DNA of 64,000 nucleotides from an uncultured Collinsella sp. (lineage in GTDB: Bacteria > Actinomycetota > Coriobacteriia > Coriobacteriales > Coriobacteriaceae), in contig CABUQG010000007.1 of assembly GCA_902493535.1 (NCBI GenBank), positions 1-64,000 of the forward strand, written 5' to 3'. The notes beneath the pieces were generated by a model. The model was given only the letters and a program-made list of their open reading frames with translations, was not told the DNA's origin and made no database searches. Numbering within the stretch: the stretch's first letter is position 1; every line of letters begins with the position of its first letter. The position numbers and the translations under genes are program-made. Below are positions 16,999 through 25,394 of this stretch, piece after piece.

Positions 16999-17715
16999 AT
17001 GAATGTAGAAACTGCGCAGCGGCTCGCCGACCTTCGTCGCAGCAAGGGCTTTAGCCAAGAAGGGTTGGCGCGAAAGTTAGGGCTGTCGCGCCAGGCGGTC
17101 AGCAAATGGGAGCGCGCGGAGAGCTCGCCCGATACCGAGAACCTGATCTCGCTCGCCAAGCTCTATGGCGTGAGTCTGGACGAGCTGCTCAATCCGAGCG
17201 ATGAGATCGAGGACGATATCGAGTTTGAGAACGAGGACCGCGCCCGTCAGCGCGAGGCCGAGGCAGCAGAGCGCGCTCGCACCCATGAGGCGGCGGCGCG
17301 TGCTACCGAGGCGGCAACGCAGGCGAGTGATGCCGCCGCCAAGGCGGCGCAAGCGGCAAGCTGGAGTGCGCAGGCCGCCAATGCCGCTACGGCGCAGGCG
17401 ACGAGTGGCGGCGCAGTTGGCTCGACTCCGGTGAAGGGCCCGTTCCAGTCGTTCCCGTATTGGGCCGTGTGCTGGCTGCTGTTCTTTTTGCTGATGTTCC
17501 TGTTTGGTGCCGGCCCCTTTGCCGCGCTGATCTTCTTCACGATTCCCATCTATCACTGGGTGGCGCGTGCGCTCGATGGTGATTGGGCGCGTGGAGATAT
17601 TCAGGTTGGTCCGGCGCCGGTGGCGGCTAGGGCTCAGAATACTTCCGCTTCAGTTGATACTGACGTGGCTACCGCGACCACCGCTGAGCCGATCGCCAAA
17701 GAGGGTGATGAATGA
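16999..17715 (+). CDS. XRE-family HTH regulator with membrane segments
   Basis: A 238-aa protein. Residues 1-65 are a Cro/CI-type helix-turn-helix (GLSRQAVSKWERAESSPDTE is the recognition part). An acidic then alanine-rich coiled region (about 70-140) leads to two hydrophobic segments near residues 150-195 (FPYWAVCWLLFFLLMFLFG and FAALIFFTIPIYHWVARAL). It is thus a membrane-tethered DNA-binding protein. AGGAGG precedes ATG 16999. Its stop overlaps the start of the DUF4097 gene by four bases (ATGA), so the two are translationally coupled, a pairing typical of envelope-stress sensor operons. Confidence 0.85.
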   Translation: MNVETAQRLADLRRSKGFSQEGLARKLGLSRQAVSKWERAESSPDTENLISLAKLYGVSLDELLNPSDEIEDDIEFENEDRARQREAEAAERARTHEAAARATEAATQASDAAAKAAQAASWSAQAANAATAQATSGGAVGSTPVKGPFQSFPYWAVCWLLFFLLMFLFGAGPFAALIFFTIPIYHWVARALDGDWARGDIQVGPAPVAARAQNTSASVDTDVATATTAEPIAKEGDE

Positions 17716-18614
17716 TGAAGCTTTCGCATGAATCCAAGGTACGCTTGGGCGTTGGCATCGGAGCGTTTGTGCTCATCATCGGGCTCGTCTTTGGCACTTC
17801 GCGGACTTTGATTCATTTTGATGGCCCGTGGGATCTCGACGATGTTGTATCCGGCTTGTCCGGTATGGACGATGTGGTTGACGACGACGATTTTATGAAC
17901 GATGGCGGTAAATATTCCGCTCGGCCTCAGCAACTTTCGAGCACGACTTTTGACGAAGACGCGTTCCAATCGCTCGACTTGGATGTGACGTCGGGGACGG
18001 TCGAGATTAAACGTGTCTCTGGCGGACCGGTACGTGTCATCGAAAGCGGGCGCGTTGCAAAGGGGGCGTCTGCTTCCGATGCCGCCACTCAGAATCTGGT
18101 TAAGATCGAGGGCTCTACACTCAAGATTAGCCAGTTCGACTGCGATGACGAGCGCGCCCATGACCGTAAGGTCACCATTGAACTGCCGCGTGAGCTTGCC
18201 GATAACATGATGGGCATTACGGCAAACGTGGGGTTGGGAGACCTGACGGTCGCGGACATTGCGTGCCACGACTTTGATTTGACGTTGGACTCGGGAGACG
18301 TCGCGTTCGCGGGCACCGTGACCGACACTCTGAATGCCGAGGTCGGTTCGGGCGATGTGACGTTCGAGCTTTACCAGGCCCCCGCGAAATCGATGGACGT
18401 GAGTGTGGGCTCGGGCGATGTGGAGATGACGGTTCCGAACTCGACGGGCTTTAAGGCGAGCCTCACCTTGGGCAGCGGCGACTTTGAGAGCGATTTCCTT
18501 CCGCTTGACTACGACGGCGAGACCATTTTGAATCTTGAATTCGATAACGGCGATAAGTCTGCTACGTATCGTTTTGAGGTCGGTTCGGGCGATATGTCGT
18601 TTGATTCGGAGTAG
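17712..18614 (+). CDS. DUF4097-family membrane-anchored beta-helix protein
   Basis: A 300-aa protein with an N-terminal transmembrane helix (LGVGIGAFVLIIGLVFG, about 12-28), an acidic linker, and a C-terminal repetitive beta domain. The recurring SGDV/GSGDV/GSGDM turns (at about 195-295) are the DUF4097 signature of right-handed beta-solenoids. It is probably exported to the outer face of the membrane. Coupled to the upstream HTH protein, it may modulate that regulator or act as the structural output of an envelope-stress response. Not a known enzyme. Confidence 0.85.
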   Translation: MMKLSHESKVRLGVGIGAFVLIIGLVFGTSRTLIHFDGPWDLDDVVSGLSGMDDVVDDDDFMNDGGKYSARPQQLSSTTFDEDAFQSLDLDVTSGTVEIKRVSGGPVRVIESGRVAKGASASDAATQNLVKIEGSTLKISQFDCDDERAHDRKVTIELPRELADNMMGITANVGLGDLTVADIACHDFDLTLDSGDVAFAGTVTDTLNAEVGSGDVTFELYQAPAKSMDVSVGSGDVEMTVPNSTGFKASLTLGSGDFESDFLPLDYDGETILNLEFDNGDKSATYRFEVGSGDMSFDSE

Positions 18615-18662
18615 TGAGGCAGACGAAAGCCTAGGCGAAGATATAGACGCGCTGTTTGATGA

Positions 18663-18696
18663 AGGCGCCGAAGCCGGGATCGGCTCCGGCGCCTTT
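18663..18696 (+). terminator. Terminator after the DUF4097 gene
   Basis: AGGCGCCG-AGCC pairs with GGCT-CGGCGCCT around GGGAT (one bulge on each side), followed by TT. The Elp3-like gene begins 18 bases later, so readthrough may be allowed. Confidence 0.7.
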
Positions 18697-18713
18697 ACCT
18701 TTACAATGGGGAC

Positions 18714-20621
18714 ATGGAACAGATTATCTTGAACATACTCGAGGCCCTGCGTCGCGGCGAGACCGTGGACGACAAGGCGCTCGTCAAACTGATACATGCC
18801 GAGGCGCGCCGTGAGGGCGCCGACAAACGTGATTTGGCCAAGCGCCGTCTGCTGCCGTTTTACCAGCGGGTAAAACGTGAGGAGCCGGCTCGTTGGGCTG
18901 GGTGGAATGTCGATGCCGATCTGGAACGCCAGCTGCTGCGGGTGCTGAGGATGAAGCCGCGTCGTACGGCTTCGGGCGTGGCGACCATTACCGTTATCAC
19001 CAAGCCCTGGCCATGCTCGGGCGATTGCCTGTTTTGCCCCAACGATCTGCGCATGCCCAAAAGCTACCTGCACGCCGAGCCGGCGTGCGCCCGTGCGGAG
19101 CAAAATTGCTTTGACCCGTATCTGCAGGTGAGCGCTCGTCTGACCGCGCTTTCGCAGATGGGGCACGCAACCGATAAGATTGAGCTCATCGTGCTCGGCG
19201 GTACCTGGAGCGACTATCCGCAAGGGTATCAGACGTGGTTTATGTCGGAGCTTTTCCGTGCGCTCAATGACGATGCCGTCGCCGGCGTGGCGGCCAACCC
19301 CATGCTGGCGCGTCCGGGCATCAGCCGTGCCGAGGCGGGGCGCCTGCTCGATGACGCTCCCGCCGATGCGCTGCCGCCGGTGGTAACAGAGCACCGCGAG
19401 CGCTATCGGGTTGCCGGCATTGCGACAGATGAGGCTGAGCTTGCTGCCGGCGTTGCCGACGAGCAAGAGCACGTGGATGTTGCTGTGGGCGGCTACAACC
19501 GCGCGGTGCGCCGTCTGTACGGCCCCGGTACGCCGTGGGGCGAGGTTGCCGAGTGGCAGACGGCAACGATGGAGGAGCTTGAGCGTCAGCAGCGCATCAA
19601 CGAGACGGCGAAGCATCGCGTGGTGGGGCTCGTTATCGAGACGCGCCCCGATGCCGTGACGCCGCAGACCCTCACGCTTATCCGCCGCCTGGGCTGCACC
19701 AAGATCCAGATGGGTATTCAGAGTCTCGACCAACATTTGCTCGACATCAACGAGCGTCGTATTTCAGTGGCGCAGATCGAGCGGGCGTTTTCGCTTGCGC
19801 GCCTGTTTGGCTTTAAGATCCACGCGCATTTTATGCTTAACTTGCTGGGCGCCACGCCCGAGGGGGATAAGCGCGACTACGAACGCTTTATGACCGAAGG
19901 GGCCTTTATGCCCGACGAGGTCAAGGTTTACCCGTGTGCGCTCATCGAGGACTCGCGTCTGGTGGGCTGCTACGAGCGCGGCGAGTGGCGTCCCTATACC
20001 GAGGAAGAGCTGCTCGATGTGCTGGCCGACGACATCGTGGTGACGCCGGCGTTCTGCCGCATCAGTCGCATGATCCGCGACTTTAGTTCCGACGACATCA
20101 TGGTGGGCAACAAGAAACCCAACCTGCGTCAGCTCGTCGAAAACCGCTTGGCCGCTCGGGGTGACGGTGCGACGGTGCGCGAGATTCGCTATCGCGAGAT
20201 CAGCACGGCGGGTGCCGACTTGGATGAGCTATCTCTTGATGAGGAGGTGGCGTACGAGACGCCGGTGACGCACGAGCGCTTTTTGCAGTGGGTGACGCCG
20301 CAGGGCAAGATCGCGGGCTTTTTGCGGTTGTCGCTGCCCGACCATTCGTTTGTTGCCGCACATGCGGACGAGTTGCCGACTACGCCGGACGAGGCGATGA
20401 TTCGCGAGGTGCACGTGTATGGCATGGCGGCACGCGTGGGCGACCAGGGCCAGGCGGCACAGCATCACGGGTTGGGGCGTTTGCTCGTAGAGCGTGCGTG
20501 CGAGATTGCCCGGGATGCGGGTTATGCGCGTATCAACGTGATTAGCGCGATTGGCACACGCGAGTACTATCGTCATCTTGGATTTTATGACCATGGCCTT
20601 TATCTGCAAAAGGAGCTCTAA
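18714..20621 (+). CDS. Elp3-like radical SAM / GNAT tRNA-modifying enzyme
   Basis: A 635-aa bacterial homologue of the Elongator catalytic subunit Elp3, which attaches a carboxymethyl group to uridine 34 of tRNA using SAM and acetyl-CoA. The radical SAM cluster motif is CSGDCLFC (Cys101, Cys105, Cys108). VLGGTWSDYP and IETRPDAVTPQTLTLIRRLG are typical of Elp3 barrels. The C-terminal acetyltransferase domain contains EVHVYGMAARVG and HHGLGRLLVERACEIARDAG, an acetyl-CoA binding loop. Both domains look intact. The downstream spermidine-synthase-like gene starts right after the stop codon, suggesting cotranscription. Confidence 0.92.
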   Translation: MEQIILNILEALRRGETVDDKALVKLIHAEARREGADKRDLAKRRLLPFYQRVKREEPARWAGWNVDADLERQLLRVLRMKPRRTASGVATITVITKPWPCSGDCLFCPNDLRMPKSYLHAEPACARAEQNCFDPYLQVSARLTALSQMGHATDKIELIVLGGTWSDYPQGYQTWFMSELFRALNDDAVAGVAANPMLARPGISRAEAGRLLDDAPADALPPVVTEHRERYRVAGIATDEAELAAGVADEQEHVDVAVGGYNRAVRRLYGPGTPWGEVAEWQTATMEELERQQRINETAKHRVVGLVIETRPDAVTPQTLTLIRRLGCTKIQMGIQSLDQHLLDINERRISVAQIERAFSLARLFGFKIHAHFMLNLLGATPEGDKRDYERFMTEGAFMPDEVKVYPCALIEDSRLVGCYERGEWRPYTEEELLDVLADDIVVTPAFCRISRMIRDFSSDDIMVGNKKPNLRQLVENRLAARGDGATVREIRYREISTAGADLDELSLDEEVAYETPVTHERFLQWVTPQGKIAGFLRLSLPDHSFVAAHADELPTTPDEAMIREVHVYGMAARVGDQGQAAQHHGLGRLLVERACEIARDAGYARINVISAIGTREYYRHLGFYDHGLYLQKEL

Positions 20622-21501
20622 ATGAACAAGCCGAGTGTTTCTGCCGGCGTCGTTGCCGGCGTTGCCCTGGGAGCCGCGGCGCTTGGTGCGGCCGCTGTCG
20701 CTGTTCGTGCTGCCTGCCTGCAGGTTGCGCGAACCCGCAATGGGTTGGCGCGTGTGAAGCGCGTGCACGATGGGGACGGCGATGAGATTCGCGTATTGGT
20801 GCAAGGCGGCGTCTACCAAAGCGCAAGCGACATTGGCGAGCGTTGGACGGAGCCCGTCTTTGCGTACTATCGTGCGTTTGACGACGTGTTTGAGTCCGAG
20901 GATGCGATGCGCGACGCTTATGGTCACGGCATCGACCGTATGCTTATGCTGGGCGGCGGTGGGTTTGCCTATCCCAAGTTTGCGCTGATGTCGCACGAGA
21001 GCTTGCGCATGGACGTCATTGAGTACGATGCCGAGATTACGCGCCTGGCGCGCCGCTGGTTCTACCTAGACGAGCTGGAGCGCGCGGCGGGCGATCGCCT
21101 GCGAGTGATTACCGCTGAGGCTCGCTCGTATCTGGGTGTGACGAGCGTGGGCCATTGTCGCTACGACGTGGTCGTGAGCGATTGCTTTGGCGGTGCCGAG
21201 CCCGTACGCGAGCTGGCGACGGTTGAGGCATTGCGTTTGGTGCGGGGCAGCCTAAATGTCGGTGGCGTCTACGTTGCCAATATCGTGAGTGCAAACGAGG
21301 GGGGGCGATGTGACGTTCCTGCGCGACTGTGCCGCCACGGCGCTTGAGGTGTTCGACCATGCTTGGGTGGTCCCATGTGGCGATGCAGAGTTCGGCGGCG
21401 AGGAGAATTATCTGCTCATCGCCAGCGACGGCGACTACGCCTTTGCCGAAGCTGTGCCCTTCGACACCGACTTCCTCGGTACCGTCCTTCACGACAAGTA
21501 A
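20622..21501 (+). pseudogene. Spermidine-synthase-like protein, frameshifted at a G7 tract
   Basis: Two overlapping frames make one protein of about 292 residues. The first frame (20622 to about 21299) has an N-terminal hydrophobic anchor, then MLMLGGGGFAYPKFAL, MDVIEYDAEITRLARR and YDVVVSDCFGG, the SAM-fold motifs of polyamine synthases. The frame is lost at GGGGGGG (21299-21305); with one G fewer it runs on as GDVTFLRDCAATALEVFDHA to the stop at 21501. As written the product ends at 21347 with an unrelated tail. A sequencing error, a recent mutation, or phase variation by slippage are all possible. Methyl or aminopropyl transfer is not determined. Confidence 0.75.
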
Positions 21502-21528
21502 GTCTCCCCGTCCCAAAAAAGACTGGTC

Positions 21529-23973
21529 TTAGGCGTGGTCGCGCCAGCTGAGGACGCGCTGCTTCATACCCTCGATGTCGAGCACGCCTTCGGCAAAGCC
21601 CTTGCGCACGAGCTCCTCGGGAACGTACTCGTCGTAGCGATCAAAATAAGGCACCTCGCCGGGATAGACGAGCTCGATGGGATCGAAGTCCTTTTCGGCC
21701 TCGGCGGCGAGCACCTCAAAGAACGTCTCCTCGTCGGCCTTCATCTTAAACTGCATAAAGTACGGGCGTGATGGGTCGAGTCCGCGAAGGCCCAGCTCCG
21801 CGGCGCACTTAATCTTGAGCATGCGCTCGAGTGCCAAAAAGGCGTAGCTGCCCAGCCAGGGGAAGAGCACCCAGGTGTCGCCACCCAGGTTGATGAGTGG
21901 CTTGGTCCCCGCGCCCGAAATCTCGGCCGTATGGCGAGCCTGTGCAAGACGTGCCCGTGCGTTGCCCATGAGATACGGATATGTTGCGTGCTCGTTGAGC
22001 GCCTTGCGCATGCGCTCGAGTACGTGCGTGTTGATGTCACCGGGACAGTCGCCAAAGTAGGCCGGCACACGGCCCTTGACCTGCGTGGCAAAGACGGTAT
22101 GACGCTTCCAATCCACTTCCTCGACAATCCAGCAATGGCCTGCGATGGCGATGCGCTCACCGGGCGGTGGCGGATTGACGATTGTGCCCAGCTCGGCCGA
22201 CTCGCTGCGAACGGTGAACTCCTCGTTTTCCTGGAACACGGCGTAGAACTTAAAGTTGTTGATGATGCGCTCGCCCGCGAGACCCACGATGAGCCCGCCA
22301 CCTTCGGTGACCTGGATATGGTCGATCTTAATGAGGTGACGCAGCAGCACACGGTAATCGTCTGCCGAGACACGGTGGAAATAGCTGAGCGTGAGCACGC
22401 GCTGGGCAAGTTCGGCCGGCGTGAGCTCGCCGGTGCTGGCGAGGGTCGACATAGTCTGGTGATAGAGCAGACTGTAGGGGAGTCGATCGAGCTCGGGCGG
22501 CTCGACCCACTTTTCCTCGCGATAGAGTTGTACGAGCGCGATACCCTGCAGGAGCTTCCAGGGAATGGTTTCGGGCATCATCGTGCGCGGCTCGGGTTCT
22601 TCCTCGCGCATGACAAACCACATCTCGGGCGGAAGGTCGCGACGGCCTGTGCGCCCCATGCGCTGCAAAAAGGAGCTGACGGTAAACGGCGCGTCAATCT
22701 GGAAGGCGCGCTCCAGGCGGCCGATATCGATACCGAGCTCCAGCGTAGAGGTGGTGACGGTTGTCTGCGCCTGCTCCTCGTCGCGCATGAGCTCCTCGGC
22801 CGTCTCGCGCAGCGATGCCGAAAGATTGCCGTGATGGATGAGAAAGCGGTCGGGCTCGTGTCGACTTTCGCAGTAGCTGCGCAGCATGGAGCACACGGCC
22901 TCTGCCTCCTCGCGCGAGTTGGCAAAGACCAGGCACTTGCGGCCGCGCGTATGCTCAAAGATATAGCCCATACCGGGGTCGGCGTTGTCGGGCGCCGTGT
23001 CGGTGGGGTTGAGAAGCGCCTGCTCGGTCGCTCGTGGGATGTCGACTTCGCCCTCGGGGGCCGAGGAAGTGCGACGGTCTTTGGGAGCGTCCTTGCCCCG
23101 CGCCTGCTCGCGACGTTGACGACGTTCCGCCTGTGTAAGCTGTCCGCTGTGGTGCATGTCTTGTCCGGATGCGGGCAGCGCCGCGGGTGCCACTGCCTCA
23201 ATGCGCTCGCACGCAAGCACTTCGGCCTCTTGAGGACCCATGCTCTCGAATCCTCGCTGCTGTGCCTGGGGACCCGAGTTGTAGAAGTGCTCCATGGAGA
23301 TACGCCACACGCGACGCGGTTCCTCAAAACGGGGGATAACGCAGTCGCGTCCCGTTCCCTGTGAGAGAAAGGCACCCGTGCGCTCGGGGTCGCCGATGGT
23401 GGCCGAAAGGCCAATGCGGCGGGGCTGCACGCCTGCCATGCGCGAGAGTCGCTCGATAAGGCAGAGCGTCTGCCCGCCACGGTCGCCGCGCATGAGCGAA
23501 TGGACCTCGTCGATGACCACATAGCGCAGGTCGCAAAACATGCGCGGGATCGCCATGTGCTTATGGATTAAGAGCGCTTCGAGTGACTCGGGCGTAATCT
23601 GCAAGATGCCGCTCGGTTTTTTGATGAGCTTAGCCTTGTGCGACTGCGAGACATCGCCATGCCAGTGCCAGACAGGGATATTGGCTTCTTCGCACAGGTC
23701 GTTGAGGCGGACGAATTGGTCATTGATGAGCGCCTTGAGGGGGCCAATGTAGAGGGCGCCCACGCTTGCGGGCGGGTTCTCCCAAAACTCGGTCAGGATG
23801 GGAAAAAAGGCTGCCTCGGTTTTGCCGGAAGCCGTGGATGCCGTCAGGAGCACATTGTCCTGCGTGTTAAAGATGGCATCTGCCGCCGCAACCTGGATAG
23901 AGCGCAAGCTCTCCCAATCGTGGGAGTAGATGAAGTCTTGGATAAACGGGGCGTAGCGGTCAAAGGCGTTCAC
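21529..23973 (-). CDS. Lhr-like DEAD/DEAH helicase (BrxHI-like) of a TerB_N/BrxD operon
   Basis: An 814-aa superfamily 2 helicase. Motif I ASTASGKTEAA (45-55), motif II IDEVH (154-158), motif III SATIGD (190-195), motif VI QRMGRTGRRD. An RNA/DNA helicase core with a long C-terminal region follows the Lhr layout, the same general type as BREX BrxHI. A charged, low-complexity insert (about 285-335, including ERRQRREQARGKDAPKDRR) separates the two RecA lobes. GTG 23973 is chosen because GAGGAGG precedes it by five bases. Third gene of the operon, 116 bases after the ATPase gene; the gap includes a short hairpin. Confidence 0.88.
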   Translation of the reverse strand: MNAFDRYAPFIQDFIYSHDWESLRSIQVAAADAIFNTQDNVLLTASTASGKTEAAFFPILTEFWENPPASVGALYIGPLKALINDQFVRLNDLCEEANIPVWHWHGDVSQSHKAKLIKKPSGILQITPESLEALLIHKHMAIPRMFCDLRYVVIDEVHSLMRGDRGGQTLCLIERLSRMAGVQPRRIGLSATIGDPERTGAFLSQGTGRDCVIPRFEEPRRVWRISMEHFYNSGPQAQQRGFESMGPQEAEVLACERIEAVAPAALPASGQDMHHSGQLTQAERRQRREQARGKDAPKDRRTSSAPEGEVDIPRATEQALLNPTDTAPDNADPGMGYIFEHTRGRKCLVFANSREEAEAVCSMLRSYCESRHEPDRFLIHHGNLSASLRETAEELMRDEEQAQTTVTTSTLELGIDIGRLERAFQIDAPFTVSSFLQRMGRTGRRDLPPEMWFVMREEEPEPRTMMPETIPWKLLQGIALVQLYREEKWVEPPELDRLPYSLLYHQTMSTLASTGELTPAELAQRVLTLSYFHRVSADDYRVLLRHLIKIDHIQVTEGGGLIVGLAGERIINNFKFYAVFQENEEFTVRSESAELGTIVNPPPPGERIAIAGHCWIVEEVDWKRHTVFATQVKGRVPAYFGDCPGDINTHVLERMRKALNEHATYPYLMGNARARLAQARHTAEISGAGTKPLINLGGDTWVLFPWLGSYAFLALERMLKIKCAAELGLRGLDPSRPYFMQFKMKADEETFFEVLAAEAEKDFDPIELVYPGEVPYFDRYDEYVPEELVRKGFAEGVLDIEGMKQRVLSWRDHA

Positions 23974-24057
23974 GGGGCCTCCTCTCAAAAACGAATCTCT
24001 CAACGCGGCTGGCAACGGCTTGCTGCATTACTGCCTCAACGTTTGCCCAGATAGAAC

Positions 24058-24088
24058 CTACCAAAATAAACCTGTCCCTTTTTGGCAG
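24058..24088. repeat. Small hairpin with GGGACAGG loop in the operon
   Basis: On the minus strand CTGCCAAAA and TTTTGGTAG form a stem (8 of 9 pairs) around AGGGACAGGTTTA. The AAAGGGACAGG core recalls the loop of the 9937-9989 hairpin. It lies between the ATPase and helicase genes and may tune expression of the helicase. Confidence 0.5.
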
Positions 24089-24089
24089 G

Positions 24090-25394
24090 CTAGATGGTGA
24101 ATTCGGCGAAGTTACGGTCGCCGTCTGCGGTGCCGGTGTCGCCTGTTGCGGCTGCCGGCGCCAGCGCGTCGCCACCAACGCTTTGCAGCAGCTCCGCCAC
24201 ATTTGCATCGGGGTTCTGACACAGGATATCGAGCAGTTCGATAAAGTCACGAATGACTTCACGCGGCGTCAGATGCGTGTCGGCTCCCACACGACCGAAC
24301 TCGATCTTGAGGAAGTCCACCAAGTCGTTCTCGGTAAGCGTGGGCGTCCAGCCAAAGTAGCCGGCGTGAATTTGCATGAGTTTTTCGATCAGCACCAGCA
24401 ACTCCTCATAGGTGAGTGGCTGCAGGCGGATGATGGGCGCGAGCATGTCCTTAAGGTCCTCGCGCGCAAAGCGGCCCTGAGCGAGTCGGCTGCGCAGGGC
24501 CTCGTAGGAGAACACGCCTCGGCGGCGGTCTTCGATAGAGGTTGGAGTGCCGCCCATGATCATGCCCAGGTACTGCGCCTTGCCCTGGAGCGTGTCGTTG
24601 TACATGGTCAGGATCTTCTCGTAGTTGTACTGGCGCGTGATTGCGTTGGGAATCTTATACAGATTCACGAGCTCGTCGATGAGCACCAACATACCCTTGT
24701 AGCCGCCGCAGACCAAAAAACGCGCGATGAGCTTAACGTAGTCGTACCAGTCGTCATCGCTGATGATGGTCGAGGAGCCCAGCTCGGCGCGAGCCTCGCT
24801 CTTGGTACGGTATTCGCCGCGGATCCATTTGGTCACGCGGCTCATGGCTTCCTCGTCGCCCTCGGATACGGCCGTGCGATAGCGGCGAAGCATGCGGGTG
24901 AAGTCGAAGCCGTGGACCATCTCCTCGAGCGGGGCCAGTTGGGCATTGACGACCGACTCGTCGACGTCGGCACACGAGGCAACCCAGCGATCCAGAATAA
25001 GGTTGAGCGCACCGCCCTCGGGGCGCGTCTTGGTCGATATATTGCGTATGAGCTCGCGGTAGGTGGCAAGGCCCTGCCCCTGCCCGCCCTGCAGACGGCG
25101 CTCGGGGGATAAGTCTGCATCGGCGACGACGAATCCCTCGCCCATGGCATGCGTTCGGATGGTTTGGAGCAAAAAGCTCTTGCCGGCGCCGTAGCGACCG
25201 ACCAGAAAGCGGAAGCTTGCGCCGCCGTCGGCGATGAGACTCAAATCGGTGAGCAGGGCGCGAATCTCGACCTCGCGTCCCACGGTGATATAGGGAAGGC
25301 CGATGCGCGGGACCACGCCGCCCTTGAGCGAGTTGAGAATGACGGCAGCGACGCGCTTGGGCACGCGGGGTGCTGCGGGTGCGGTATCACTCAT
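24090..25394 (-). CDS. BrxD-like ATP-binding protein (DUF2791 type)
   Basis: A 434-aa P-loop ATPase. Walker A is GRYGAGKS (66-73), Walker B MLVLIDE (235-241). The layout GREVEIRALLTDL before Walker A and the LVNLYKIPN segment after Walker B match the BREX-system ATP-binding family (BrxD). BrxD is normally found with BrxHI in type 2 BREX, and here too a helicase follows. However, no PglX, PglZ or BrxC is present in the window. Its start overlaps the stop of the TerB_N gene by eight bases (translational coupling). An Ala/Thr/Gly-rich tail ends the protein. Confidence 0.85.
   Translation of the reverse strand: MSDTAPAAPRVPKRVAAVILNSLKGGVVPRIGLPYITVGREVEIRALLTDLSLIADGGASFRFLVGRYGAGKSFLLQTIRTHAMGEGFVVADADLSPERRLQGGQGQGLATYRELIRNISTKTRPEGGALNLILDRWVASCADVDESVVNAQLAPLEEMVHGFDFTRMLRRYRTAVSEGDEEAMSRVTKWIRGEYRTKSEARAELGSSTIISDDDWYDYVKLIARFLVCGGYKGMLVLIDELVNLYKIPNAITRQYNYEKILTMYNDTLQGKAQYLGMIMGGTPTSIEDRRRGVFSYEALRSRLAQGRFAREDLKDMLAPIIRLQPLTYEELLVLIEKLMQIHAGYFGWTPTLTENDLVDFLKIEFGRVGADTHLTPREVIRDFIELLDILCQNPDANVAELLQSVGGDALAPAAATGDTGTADGDRNFAEFTI

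Noticed and set aside
17634..19736. A 700-residue open frame on the minus strand
   Set aside because: Antisense to the DUF4097 and Elp3-like genes, with no ribosome binding site and low-quality His/Arg-rich sequence.
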